Assembly: GCA_028277605.1 (NCBI GenBank)
Contig: JANQFZ010000026.1
Span: forward strand, 62,001 to 126,000
Source: Vallitaleaceae bacterium
GTDB taxonomy: Bacteria > Bacillota > Clostridia > Lachnospirales > Vallitaleaceae
Length of the DNA: 64,000 nt
Direction of reading: 5' to 3'
The notes beneath the pieces are model-generated. The model was not told where the DNA came from and ran no database searches. It worked only from the letters and a program-made list of their open reading frames with translations. The translations under genes and the position numbers were made by a program. Shown here in pieces: positions 1 to 8,782 of this stretch (position 1 is its first letter; every line of letters begins with the position of its first letter).

Positions 1-287
1 GCTGTAACACCGATATAGCAATCCATATCTTTCATTCTCTGTGCATCCCATTTTGCCCATAACTTAATTTGCTCTTCTGTACAATTTAACAGCATCTCTC
101 TAAGCACACGCTGGTTAATAAAACTTTCAAATGGTATTCCGCCTGCTTCGTATATTTTTTTGATTAATGCTTTTACTAAAGGCTCTGTTGAAATACCTCT
201 GTAAGTAATTAGTACTTTTTCTCCTTTTTGAACTTGGCATGAGTAATTCACCAAATTATCAGCGAGCTTTATGATTCTTGAATCCAT
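1..287 (-). CDS. M29 family aminopeptidase, N-terminal part (cut by window edge)
   Basis: Translating the minus strand from the ATG at 287 gives an open frame of 95 codons to the window edge. It begins MDSRIIKLADNLVNYSCQVQ and continues with KGEKVLITYRG and LVKALIKKIYEAGGIPFES. This matches the N-terminal domain of M29 (AmpS/thermophilic) metallo-aminopeptidases, which remove N-terminal residues from peptides in the cytoplasm. The metal ligands lie in the missing C-terminal part and cannot be checked. A weak AAGGAAA site precedes the start. It is divergent from pepT. The family call rests on the N-terminal pattern alone. Confidence 0.72.
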   Translation of the reverse strand, partial: MDSRIIKLADNLVNYSCQVQKGEKVLITYRGISTEPLVKALIKKIYEAGGIPFESFINQRVLREMLLNCTEEQIKLWAKWDAQRMKDMDCYIGVT

Positions 288-968
288 AGTTTATTTTCCT
301 TTCTATGTGTCATTTTCATATTTAACTCCATTTAATCATCTATTTTTTAAATAAATTTCATTCTCAATAATTGACTCTTAAGTATGTAGATCTAGTACGG
401 ATAATTTCTAATTAAATGATTATTGCAATCCAAGCCAATCATTAGAATGTACCTATGAGAAAGACATCATATAAATAATAACGTAATTTCATAGATAAAA
501 CAAGAATATATCTTTTTATAATTTTTATAAATCTACATATCTCTATTTAAATAGTCATTTTCTTTTAAGATGAGTTATTTATTGCTATTGCAGATAACTT
601 TTAACAGGATACTTGCTATGTGTTTAATCCCCTTAGGAAGATGGAAATGTAATAGGAAATGTAAAAACTTAGAACCTCACTGGTAGGAAAAACCGAAAAA
701 TGATTCGCATATTGTAGGAATACTTTAAAAGGTATATAATAGAAATGTATGTATACTTATGGTAATGATGAGTAAATACCTTTCAACTTCACTTATTATA
801 AAAACAAGAAACGAGCAGAAGATTAATTTAATTATTTTAGGCAATATTAAACAGTGGACAAGTCAATGGAATACAAATATATAAATTCAACGTAATAATA
901 TCTATTGTAGATCTAGAACTTAACAAAGGTCTTAGAAACTTTGTTTAATAATAAAGGAGATGAATACT
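288..968. other. AT-rich divergent intergenic region
   Basis: About 680 bases between the divergent M29 aminopeptidase and pepT. Apart from the promoter at 712-740 and the ribosome site at 954-959, I see no ORF with a ribosome site, no RNA gene and no strong hairpin. Confidence 0.6.
712..740 (+). promoter_or_regulatory. Probable sigma-A promoter of pepT
   Basis: TTGTAG (712-717), a 17-base spacer and TATAAT (735-740) form a good sigma-A promoter. It would give a leader of about 220 bases before pepT. No recognisable riboswitch was seen in that leader. Confidence 0.6.
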
Positions 969-2192
969 ATGGAAAAACTAGTAGAAAGATTTTTAAACTA
1001 TGTAAAAATCGATACAGAATCTGACCCCAATTCAGATACCTGTCCAAGTACTAAAAAGCAGTTTAATCTTGCTAAGGTGCTTGTAGATGAACTCACGGAA
1101 ATGGGATTGAAGGATGTGAGCTTAGATGACAATGGTTATATAATGGCTGTATTACCATCCAACATCGAAAAAAAAGCACCTGTTATTGGATTTATAGCTC
1201 ACATGGATACAAGCCCTGATACAACAGGAAAAAATGTTAATCCTCAAATAGTGAAAAATTATGATGGTGGAGATATTGTTCTAAATAAGAATAAAAATAT
1301 CGTCTTATCTCCTAAGGACTTTCCAGAGTTAGAAATTTATGAGGGAGAAGATATCATTACTACAGATGGTACTACTCTTTTGGGTGCTGATGATAAAGCA
1401 GGTGTAGCGGAAATTATGACTGCTATGGAATATCTCACAAGTAATCCCGATATCAAACACGGAACTATTAAGGTTGGCTTTACTCCAGACGAGGAAATAG
1501 GCAGAGGAGCTGATGAATTTGATGTAGAAAAATTTGATGCTGATTTTGCCTATACTATAGATGGTGGTCAAGTTGGAGAGATAGAATATGAAAACTTTAA
1601 TGCCGCCTTAGCTAAGGTAACAATAAATGGAAGAAATGTACATCCAGGTACAGCTAAAAACAAAATGGTTAATTCCATAACCATCGCAATGCAATTAAAT
1701 TCAATGCTGCCTAAAAACGAAGTTCCTGAATATACAGAAGGATATGAGGGTTTCTTCCATTTGAATAAAATTAAAGGAAATGTAAACCAGACTAATTTAG
1801 AGTATATCATTCGAGATCACGATAAAGACAAATTTGAAGATAAGAAAAAAACCATGGAAAGAATAGCTAAGTTTATTAATGACAGTATTGAAGGTTGTAT
1901 TATAGAGCTAGATATAAAGGATCAATACTATAACATGACTGAAAAGATCGAGCCTGTTATGCATATAGTGGAAACTGCTCAAAAGGCTATCAAAGAGATA
2001 GGCATTGAACCAATCACCATGCCTATAAGAGGCGGAACAGATGGGGCTAGACTATCGTATATGGGTCTACCTTGCCCTAATATATTTGCTGGAGGACACA
2101 ATTTCCATGGAAGATATGAGTATGTTCCTATAGGCTCTATGAAAAAAGCAGTTGAAACAATTCTAAAAATAATTGAACTTTATGCCCAATAG
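969..2192 (+). CDS. pepT: Peptidase T (tripeptide aminopeptidase)
   Basis: M20-family dinuclear zinc enzyme of 407 residues that removes the N-terminal residue of tripeptides in the cytoplasm. Metal-site motifs are in order: [11 protein letters not shown] (His near residue 78), [16 protein letters not shown], the IDGG segment, and [15 protein letters not shown] near the C terminus. Length and motif spacing match E. coli PepT (408 residues). An ATG at 960 lies inside the ribosome site AAGGAGA, so the start at 969, nine bases downstream of AAGGAG, is preferred. It is monocistronic, closed by the terminator at 2198-2230. With the M29 and M42 peptidases nearby and the Opp importer further on, it points to peptide use. 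Confidence 0.95.
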   Translation: MEKLVERFLNYVKIDTESDPNSDTCPSTKKQFNLAKVLVDELTEMGLKDVSLDDNGYIMAVLPSNIEKKAPVIGFIAHMDTSPDTTGKNVNPQIVKNYDGGDIVLNKNKNIVLSPKDFPELEIYEGEDIITTDGTTLLGADDKAGVAEIMTAMEYLTSNPDIKHGTIKVGFTPDEEIGRGADEFDVEKFDADFAYTIDGGQVGEIEYENFNAALAKVTINGRNVHPGTAKNKMVNSITIAMQLNSMLPKNEVPEYTEGYEGFFHLNKIKGNVNQTNLEYIIRDHDKDKFEDKKKTMERIAKFINDSIEGCIIELDIKDQYYNMTEKIEPVMHIVETAQKAIKEIGIEPITMPIRGGTDGARLSYMGLPCPNIFAGGHNFHGRYEYVPIGSMKKAVETILKIIELYAQ

Positions 2193-2197
2193 ATTTA

Positions 2198-2230
2198 CCC
2201 CCCTCAGTCCTTGAAACTGGGGGTTTTTTT
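2198..2230 (+). terminator. Intrinsic terminator of pepT
   Basis: A C-rich arm ending CAG pairs with CTGGGGG, with one bulged T, and is followed by seven T residues six bases after the pepT stop codon. Confidence 0.85.
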
Positions 2231-2312
2231 ATGCATATTTTTAGTATACACCCGGTATCTCAAATTAATTCAGCTGATAAGAACAATATCAATTTTAAAA
2301 AACTTATTGCTG

Positions 2313-2321
2313 TGGTATAAT
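2313..2321 (+). promoter_or_regulatory. Extended -10 promoter of asnS
   Basis: TGGTATAAT gives a TG-extended -10 element. No good -35 is seen at 17 bases, which is usual for this promoter type. The leader to asnS is short (about 25 bases), so there is no room for a T-box. Confidence 0.55.
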
Positions 2322-2354
2322 ACGTAATAGATGAAAAAGGAAGGAGTTTACATT

Positions 2355-3743
2355 ATGCGTTATACCACCGTGAAACAGCTTTATCGTGAAACGAGCACTT
2401 ATGCCAACAAAGAAATTACACTTACTGGTTGGGTTAGAAGTGTTCGTGCCTCAAAGAATTTTGGATTTATTGTATTAAATGATGGCACTTTTTTTAATAC
2501 GCTCCAAGTGGTCTATAACGATACATTGGAGAACTTTAAGGCTTTATCAAAGTTAACCGTTGGTTCTTCCATTATGGTGAAAGGCACTTTAGTAGAAACC
2601 CCAGAGGCTAAACAGCCTTTTGAAATACAAGCAAGCGTTGTTACCGTTGAGAGTCAATCCACATCGGATTATCCTTTGCAAAAGAAAAGACATTCTTTTG
2701 AATTCTTAAGAACCATTGCGCACCTAAGACCAAGAACTAATACGTTTTCTGCTGTTTTTAGAGTTCGTTCTGTTTTAGCCTATGCTATTCATAAATTCTT
2801 TCAAGACAAGGGATTTGTTTATGTTCACACGCCAATTATTACTGGAAGTGATTGTGAAGGTGCAGGAGAAATGTTCAAGGTTAGCACTTTAGATTTTAAT
2901 CATATCCCTAAAGAACAAGGACAAGTAGATTTCTCACAAGATTTCTTTGGGAAAGAAGCAAATCTTACGGTTAGTGGACAGTTAAATGTAGAAACCTATG
3001 CTATGGCATTTAGAAATGTCTATACCTTTGGTCCTACTTTTAGAGCAGAAAATTCTAATACAGCTAGACATGCAGCAGAATTTTGGATGATTGAACCCGA
3101 GATAGCTTTTGCTGATTTGAACGATGATATGGATTTAGCAGAAGAAATGATTAAATATATTATTCAATATGTTAAAGAGCAAGTTCCTGAGGAAATGAAG
3201 TTTTTTAATCAATTTATTGATAAAGGCTTATTTGAAAGATTGGATAATGTTATCAACAGTGAATTTGGTAGAATTACTTATACAGAAGCCATAGAGATAC
3301 TTGAAAAGAATAAAGATAACTTTGAGTACCCTGTTCAATGGGGATGTGACTTACAAACTGAGCATGAACGCTATTTAACTGAAAAAATCTTTAAAAAACC
3401 AGTATTTGTCACAGATTATCCAAAGGACATAAAAGCTTTTTACATGAAGGTCAACGAGGATAATAAAACTGTAGCAGCTATGGATCTATTAGTTCCGGGT
3501 GTTGGTGAAATTATCGGAGGAAGCCAGAGAGAAGAACAGTATGATGTTCTCATCAACAGGATGAATGAACTAGGTCTGAATCAAGAGGATTATGCTTGGT
3601 ATCTAGACATTCGCAAATATGGTGGAACTAAGCATGCTGGTTTTGGACTTGGTTTTGAAAGAGCCATTATGTATATCACAGGAATTACTAATATTAGAGA
3701 TGTTATATCATTCCCTAGGACTGTTAAGAATTGTGACATTTAG
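2355..3743 (+). CDS. asnS: Asparaginyl-tRNA synthetase
   Basis: Class IIb synthetase of 462 residues that charges tRNA-Asn in the cytoplasm. An N-terminal OB-fold anticodon-binding domain (about residues 10-110, with [19 protein letters not shown]) is followed by the class II catalytic core. Motif 2 is seen as [21 protein letters not shown] and motif 3 as [15 protein letters not shown] near the C terminus. Asn rather than Asp specificity is inferred from length and overall pattern. The start at 2355 is chosen because AAGGAAGGAG lies eight bases upstream; an in-frame ATG at 2331 overlaps the ribosome site. It is monocistronic, ending at a strong hairpin. Confidence 0.95.
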   Translation: MRYTTVKQLYRETSTYANKEITLTGWVRSVRASKNFGFIVLNDGTFFNTLQVVYNDTLENFKALSKLTVGSSIMVKGTLVETPEAKQPFEIQASVVTVESQSTSDYPLQKKRHSFEFLRTIAHLRPRTNTFSAVFRVRSVLAYAIHKFFQDKGFVYVHTPIITGSDCEGAGEMFKVSTLDFNHIPKEQGQVDFSQDFFGKEANLTVSGQLNVETYAMAFRNVYTFGPTFRAENSNTARHAAEFWMIEPEIAFADLNDDMDLAEEMIKYIIQYVKEQVPEEMKFFNQFIDKGLFERLDNVINSEFGRITYTEAIEILEKNKDNFEYPVQWGCDLQTEHERYLTEKIFKKPVFVTDYPKDIKAFYMKVNEDNKTVAAMDLLVPGVGEIIGGSQREEQYDVLINRMNELGLNQEDYAWYLDIRKYGGTKHAGFGLGFERAIMYITGITNIRDVISFPRTVKNCDI

Positions 3744-3749
3744 TCCATT

Positions 3750-3785
3750 AGCTGTATGATTTGAATAAGTCATACAGCTTTATTT
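3750..3785 (+). terminator. Intrinsic terminator of asnS
   Basis: Perfect ten-base inverted repeat AGCTGTATGA / TCATACAGCT with a ten-base loop, followed by TTATTT. Confidence 0.85.
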
Positions 3786-3870
3786 CCACCTTAGCTCTTA
3801 GGTGTAAAAACTCAATCTGATTATCTTTTCTACCTCTTTAAAAATGGGGAAACTCAAATAATAATAATCA

Positions 3871-3899
3871 TTGTTATTTTACTGAAATTACGCTATACT
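3871..3899 (+). promoter_or_regulatory. Promoter of the zinc-ribbon membrane protein gene
   Basis: TTGTTA (3871-3876), a 17-base spacer and TATACT (3894-3899), about 57 bases upstream of the ATG at 3957. Confidence 0.6.
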
Positions 3900-3956
3900 A
3901 CTTTTAAACGAAAAATTAGAGCGTTCGTATTTTTTGACTGATGTAGGGGATTTAAC

Positions 3957-5759
3957 ATGAACTGTACTAAATGTAAACAACCTTTGGATGAAAAAGCTAC
4001 GTATTGTCCTAGTTGCGGGACAAAGACAAACCATAATAAGGGGCTAAAAAAAAGAATTTTTTTAGGATTTCTTATGGTACTAGGAGTCCTAACAACCTTT
4101 GCCGTAGCACTTGTGGTTTATTCTCATCACTCTGAATACAACCTGAGCTTTTCTATCCTAGATGACAAAGTATACTTTGAGCATCATAACTTTTCACATA
4201 TATCGAGGTATGAAAATGGTACTATTCAGTATCACATTCCGACCGAACTATTCAATACACTATTAAATAAACAAATGTCCTTGATTGACAATTCAAAAGC
4301 TATAGTACTGAATACAGCCGATAAAAAACTATATTTGAACTGTACTATGCATGGATTAAATGTACCCTTATCTTGTCCTGTAAAATTTCAAGTAAAGAAA
4401 CGCAGCATTTCATTAGATTTATCTGATTTTGATCTAGGTAATAGACATATACCGGTTATAAAACCTTTGGAGTCTCTCCTATGTAATGCGATACGCAGCT
4501 ATCCATTAGAGTTAACTTCTAAGGATTTTAATGTCCCTGATTTGTTTATAATAGAACAGGTAAGTTTAAATGATAATACTGTAATTTTGGAATTGCAGAT
4601 CCAAGAACAAAAAATGGAAAAACTGATAAAAACCATTCAAACCTCTAAAAATGGTGCTATTCTCAATATTTATAAAAGAAGTGAACAAGCATCAAATGAA
4701 AAAGCATTAGAAATCCTACAGTCAGAAAGTTTATCAGATAAGCAAACTCAGTTATTGCTTGAGGATCTGGCAAATGATCAAATTCTTTTGTATCAGCTAT
4801 TGGTTGCTTCGGATAAAGATGCTTTGGATACACTTTTTAATGATTACGAAGCGTTATTGAGCGGTTTAAGCCAACAAGATATTGAGAGCTGTCAAAATCA
4901 GCTTATAGAACAATATATTTCTATAGACTTTAAGCCAATACTAGATGCACTGGAACAAGAACTCAATAAAAATGACTATTATGTCTTTAATAATAAGCCT
5001 TATAATAGAATTGATAAAACATATATTACTCTGGATAACCTGATAGAAACGTATCAGTTAAATTTAAATATTGATAAAAATAACTTGCAGCTTTTTTATA
5101 ACCAAGGCGAAGCTGCATTCAATATTGCCTACCGTTTACCAGAAGCCACTTATATTTTAATAAGTAATGACGATTATTCAGTTCTAACGGAAGCTGCCTT
5201 TATAGAAATGAGTGAAGTTGAGGAGAATGGTAATGCTAGGTATGTATTTGAACCTCAACCAGATGTAGAGAAACCTATTATGGGTTTCTACGATGCTGAG
5301 GAAATCTTTATTCGATATATGAAGGCAGACAAAAAATACGCTTTTGTAATTGCTTCTCCTGATAATGATTATCAGCGTTATACAAGTTTTGCTATTAAGA
5401 ATTATGGTGACTGCTGGAGAATTATAGAAACAGATATACGTGACTTAAATGCTTTCAATAAAGAAAATCCAGATTTTAATATTAACACAGCAACCAAACT
5501 GCATCTAACATCACCAGAAATTCTATCCGATGAAGAAATGGCTGTTATATTAAAAGATTTAGATTATCGTGGTTTAGAATCTGAAAGTGATGTAACCATA
5601 AAATACTGTTCCTACAGCAATAATTACGTAGCTGTTAAGCTGTCCAATGATCATGAGTATTTATATAGAATGGATTATGGATATTTAGACAGTGTTTATA
5701 GAAGAGCAGATATCCCCTCTTGGTGGGATGTACCAGAGCTTATCCTGCTTCAATATTAA
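3957..5759 (+). CDS. Zinc-ribbon membrane-anchored protein, TcaA/YvbJ-like layout
   Basis: A 600-residue protein with an N-terminal zinc ribbon (CTKC and CPSC pairs, residues 3-19), a short basic linker, one membrane segment (about residues 33-53) and a large C-terminal part that should face outside. The layout recalls the TcaA/YvbJ proteins of Firmicutes, which sense or respond to cell-wall stress, but I recognise no outer domain with certainty. The first outer stretch (about 60-190) resembles lipid- or wall-associated domains only in general pattern. The start is the only ATG before the ribbon. It is monocistronic with its own promoter and no obvious terminator. Function is unknown. Confidence 0.6.
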   Translation: MNCTKCKQPLDEKATYCPSCGTKTNHNKGLKKRIFLGFLMVLGVLTTFAVALVVYSHHSEYNLSFSILDDKVYFEHHNFSHISRYENGTIQYHIPTELFNTLLNKQMSLIDNSKAIVLNTADKKLYLNCTMHGLNVPLSCPVKFQVKKRSISLDLSDFDLGNRHIPVIKPLESLLCNAIRSYPLELTSKDFNVPDLFIIEQVSLNDNTVILELQIQEQKMEKLIKTIQTSKNGAILNIYKRSEQASNEKALEILQSESLSDKQTQLLLEDLANDQILLYQLLVASDKDALDTLFNDYEALLSGLSQQDIESCQNQLIEQYISIDFKPILDALEQELNKNDYYVFNNKPYNRIDKTYITLDNLIETYQLNLNIDKNNLQLFYNQGEAAFNIAYRLPEATYILISNDDYSVLTEAAFIEMSEVEENGNARYVFEPQPDVEKPIMGFYDAEEIFIRYMKADKKYAFVIASPDNDYQRYTSFAIKNYGDCWRIIETDIRDLNAFNKENPDFNINTATKLHLTSPEILSDEEMAVILKDLDYRGLESESDVTIKYCSYSNNYVAVKLSNDHEYLYRMDYGYLDSVYRRADIPSWWDVPELILLQY

Positions 5760-5991
5760 ATATAATTTAACTAATGCTATTTATCCTTTTTTGTGTTTAC
5801 ATCACAGATTGTAAGAATTTAAGCAACAATAATTTCTTAACATAGAACTTATGACACTTAAAAAAGTATAATAACACAACATAAACTCATAATAAGAGCA
5901 AATACAATTTTTCCTATCTTATAAGTTGATGGTTTTATCAATCATTGTATTAATTATTTCAACAATCTATATTAATAAAGGATGGATCATT

Positions 5992-7029
5992 ATGTCAGTT
6001 CAATTGGATACAAACTATATGTTAGATACATTAAAAAAATACCTAACAACACCGAGTCCCAGTGGTTTCACTTACGATATTATGGAAATTGTAAAGAACG
6101 ATGCTCATCAGCTGGGCTATTCTTATGAAGTGACCAATAAGGGATGTGGCGTTATTACCATTCCCGGTCAAACAGAAGATGAAGTTATAGGGCTATCTGC
6201 CCACGTGGATACTTTAGGTGCAATCGTTCGCTCCATAAAAGGCAATGGCTATATCCGTTTTTCATGTATTGGCGGCTTTATGATGGAAAGTATTGAAGGA
6301 GAGTACTGTCAAATATTCACAAGAGATGGAAAAATCATACAAGGTACTATTCTATCCACCATGCCTTCAGTCCATGCTTACTCTAACGCTAGAGATAACC
6401 GAAGAATAGAATGTAATATGGAAATAAGGTTAGATGCAGAAGTCAAAAATAAAGAGGATGTTCAAAAACTAGGTATTGAGGTTGGTAACTTCATTGCCTT
6501 TAACCCTAGGATGCAGATGTTAGAAAATGGTTTTATAAAGTCACGTCATCTAGATGATAAGGCTGGGGTTTCAATCCTTATGACTCTATGTAAATATTTA
6601 AGCGATCACTCAATCGTTCCAAGTAAAACACTCAAGATATTGATATCCAACTACGAGGAAGTGGGTCATGGCTCTTCTTATATACCAAATTCCATTGATG
6701 AGTTTATAGCTATAGATATGGGGGTAATAGGAGATGATTTAACTTGTACCGAGCATGATGTCTCTATCTGTGTTAAAGACTCTTCAGGACCATATGATTA
6801 CACTATGGTTAATAACCTTCTACAAATTGCAAAGAATCATAAATTAAGCTATGCCTTGGATGTTTATCCTCATTATGGCTCTGACGCTTCCGCAGCATTA
6901 AGTGGTGGTAATAATATAAGAGCTGCATTGATTGGTCCAGGTGTTCATTCTTCTCATGGTTTAGAAAGAACACATGTCAACGGTATGAAAAATACTGTAG
7001 AACTTCTATACCATTATGTAACACAATAA
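5992..7029 (+). CDS. M42 family metallo-aminopeptidase
   Basis: A 345-residue cytosolic aminopeptidase of the M42 (glutamyl aminopeptidase/TET) family, in which dodecamers cleave short peptides. Dinuclear metal-site motifs are in order: SAHVDTLGA, HLDDKAGVS, NYEEVGHG, AIDMGV and HSSHGLERTH. The motif ALSGGNN matches the family glycine-rich loop. An in-frame ATG at 5926 would add a hydrophobic stretch (MMVLSIIVLIISTIY), but that has no ribosome site, while AAAGGATGG lies just before the ATG at 5992, so that start is used. It is followed by a hairpin shared with the convergent small gene. Confidence 0.9.
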   Translation: MSVQLDTNYMLDTLKKYLTTPSPSGFTYDIMEIVKNDAHQLGYSYEVTNKGCGVITIPGQTEDEVIGLSAHVDTLGAIVRSIKGNGYIRFSCIGGFMMESIEGEYCQIFTRDGKIIQGTILSTMPSVHAYSNARDNRRIECNMEIRLDAEVKNKEDVQKLGIEVGNFIAFNPRMQMLENGFIKSRHLDDKAGVSILMTLCKYLSDHSIVPSKTLKILISNYEEVGHGSSYIPNSIDEFIAIDMGVIGDDLTCTEHDVSICVKDSSGPYDYTMVNNLLQIAKNHKLSYALDVYPHYGSDASAALSGGNNIRAALIGPGVHSSHGLERTHVNGMKNTVELLYHYVTQ

Positions 7030-7040
7030 ATCAATTATAA

Positions 7041-7080
7041 AAAAGGCATATCCGCAAGTTACTTGTGGTATGTCTTTTTT
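7041..7080. terminator. Hairpin terminator between convergent genes
   Basis: AAAGGCATATCCGCAAG pairs with CTTGTGGTATGTCTTT around a TTA loop, with A residues on one side and T residues on the other. It can end the M42 transcript and probably also the convergent small gene whose stop codon lies at its edge. Confidence 0.8.
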
Positions 7081-7261
7081 ATTTGAACTCTTGTTCAAGA
7101 TATTCTTCATATTGCCTTATCCAATCTTTATCCCTTTTTCTTTTTTTAGGTTGTTTACGCTCCCTATCATATACCTTTTTATTTCTACTTTTTATTTTTT
7201 TATGATGTTTTTTTGTCCTTGACTCTTTATCTAACACTTTATTCTGTTTTTTTTGAGCCAT
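7079..7261 (-). CDS. Small lysine/arginine-rich protein, unknown
   Basis: Sixty residues, mostly Lys, Arg and His through position 46, then an acidic C-terminal helix (RQYEEYLEQEF). GGAGG lies ten bases before the ATG, and the gene sits tightly between a terminator and the next gene, so it is probably real. There is no signal peptide or membrane segment. Such charge could suit nucleic-acid or ribosome binding, but that is inference and I do not recognise a family. The gene upstream on the same strand (7299-8060) ends 38 bases away, so the two may be co-transcribed. Confidence 0.6.
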   Translation of the reverse strand: MAQKKQNKVLDKESRTKKHHKKIKSRNKKVYDRERKQPKKRKRDKDWIRQYEEYLEQEFK

Positions 7262-7298
7262 TAACTAAACGCCTCCAATAAATGTAGAAGCTCACAAC

Positions 7299-8060
7299 TT
7301 AATTATCTGTTATATTCTTCTTAGATGGATTAAGTAAGCCTTCAAAGGTATTAATTTTATGTTCTAGTTGCTCAACTCTAATCATGAGGTCCGTCAGGTT
7401 AATAGATGTATTGGTAAATTCATTTAAACCATAATATTTTAATATACCTTTTAATATGTCTTTTGCCATTTGATCTTGGAATTCTTCGTCTAGCATCCAG
7501 TCTTCTTTAGGTTTTTCTTCACTCAATCTAGCTTCTATTCTAATAGATTTCACAAGGGTATCTCTTAATTCTTGAAGTCGGCTCTCTTTAATCTCCTTAT
7601 TCATTTTTTCTCTGGATTTTGTCAACTCATCTAAGACAAATTGGCCTAATTTTTTGCTCTGTGTATCATTTACAGCGTAATAGATAACCAAGCCACCCTT
7701 AGATTCTCCCCATATGCAACCAAACGTATGATAATTAATACTAATATAAAGTGCCAGCTTATCTTTATCTAAAATAGGATTCTTCTGTAGATAATCATAA
7801 AAAGCTTTATTAGCCCTATTGCATCTAATACTGACGGGTACATGATAACTTTCTGGTGATATATCTAGTACAGCAAAGCCCAATGATTTTGCCCTTAATT
7901 TCAATTTATTAAGAATTGCTAGTTTAAAACGGTGTTCTTCACTGGTGTGCTTAGAGTTTCCACTTATTGAAACATTTAATTTCTCAATACTACCACCATC
8001 CAGCATTAATAATGGGGCATATCCTAATTTATCCTTTATTGTCATATAATAACCTACCAA
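7299..8060 (-). CDS. Degenerate N-acetylmuramoyl-L-alanine amidase-like protein
   Basis: A 253-residue protein whose first 150 residues follow the order of an Amidase_3 fold. A first strand PLLMLDGG stands where active enzymes have DPGHGG. Next come a helix EEHRFKLAILNKLKL, the segment VSIRCNRANKAF (usually L-x-x-R-x-x-x-AN), ISINYHTFG where active enzymes have SIHAN, then GGLVIYY and SKKLGQFVL. The first zinc His is absent and the second site is altered, so it is probably not an active amidase. The C-terminal third is helical and charged. There is no signal peptide. A TTG start follows AAGGAG by five bases; the ATG at 8045 is an alternative. The homology rests on pattern only. Confidence 0.5.
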   Translation of the reverse strand: MVGYYMTIKDKLGYAPLLMLDGGSIEKLNVSISGNSKHTSEEHRFKLAILNKLKLRAKSLGFAVLDISPESYHVPVSIRCNRANKAFYDYLQKNPILDKDKLALYISINYHTFGCIWGESKGGLVIYYAVNDTQSKKLGQFVLDELTKSREKMNKEIKESRLQELRDTLVKSIRIEARLSEEKPKEDWMLDEEFQDQMAKDILKGILKYYGLNEFTNTSINLTDLMIRVEQLEHKINTFEGLLNPSKKNITDN

Positions 8061-8138
8061 GTATTCTCCTTATTATTATATGACAGAGTTCTGTATACTT
8101 TACTCTTAATTCAAAATCTATGTATACTAAGTTTTACT

Positions 8139-8633
8139 TTATATGATCTTTTCAAAGCAATAAAACGGCAAAGGCTTTCTACCAAAATAAGTGCTAGCGA
8201 CATATGAGAACCCCATAGTTTTAAAGAGCTGTTTTGCTCGAGGATTTAATGAGTATGTATCACATTTTATAATTGCCACTTCTTTTTGCTTGGCTAATTC
8301 AATTGCATAGTCTATCAATGATTTTGCAATACCTTCTCCTTGGCAGTCTTTTGAAACAGCCATTCTATGAATAATGAGATGTTTACCCTTAATTTTCCAA
8401 GGAATTTTTTTATACTCTTCATCTTCGTTAGAGGTTAGACAAATCATACCCACTATATGCTCTTGTTTATCGTATACATATAGATCACCATTGGATATGT
8501 CCGCTTTAAACCGCTCTCTTGACGGATAATCCTTATCCCATTGATTATTTCCATCCTTTTTCATCACATCAACTGCTCCATCTTTAATATCCATTACACG
8601 ATCGAGATCTGTCATAACTGCTTTTCTAATCAA
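8139..8633 (-). CDS. GNAT-family N-acetyltransferase
   Basis: A 164-residue single GNAT domain that would transfer an acetyl group from acetyl-CoA to an unknown amine in the cytoplasm. The acetyl-CoA binding strand and loop are seen as HLIIHRMAVSKDCQGEGIAKSLIDYAIELA (residues about 88-117), with the Q-x-x-G-x-A loop. The C-terminal part NPRAKQLFKTMGFSYV is the usual alpha4-beta6-beta7 pattern. The start is TTG at 8633, eight bases after AAGGAGG. It appears to have its own transcript, since a terminator precedes it at 8741-8773. The substrate cannot be told from sequence. Confidence 0.85.
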   Translation of the reverse strand: MIRKAVMTDLDRVMDIKDGAVDVMKKDGNNQWDKDYPSRERFKADISNGDLYVYDKQEHIVGMICLTSNEDEEYKKIPWKIKGKHLIIHRMAVSKDCQGEGIAKSLIDYAIELAKQKEVAIIKCDTYSLNPRAKQLFKTMGFSYVASTYFGRKPLPFYCFEKII

Positions 8634-8740
8634 TTCTAAATCCTCCTTACTATTATATCAAACTCATACAATTACTTTTTTTATTATATGAACCCTAAAG
8701 ATAAATAGATTTATATAAATACTGCTAAACTAGTAGAGTT

Positions 8741-8773
8741 AAAAACTGTTCTCCATATGGAGAAACAGTTTTT
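8741..8773 (-). terminator. Intrinsic terminator of the ABC exporter operon
   Basis: AAAAACTGTTCTCC / GGAGAAACAGTTTTT forms a long stem around ATAT, ten bases past the exporter stop codon, with T residues on the minus-strand exit side. Confidence 0.85.
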
Positions 8774-8782
8774 AGTAAAGCG

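Noticed and set aside
746-760. Short repeat TGTATGTATACTTAT shared with 30064-30078
   Set aside because: Fifteen bases of AT-rich sequence found twice with no shared flanks; probably chance.
5926-5991. N-terminal hydrophobic extension of the M42 peptidase
   Set aside because: No ribosome site at 5926, whereas one precedes 5992; M42 enzymes are cytoplasmic and start near the later ATG.
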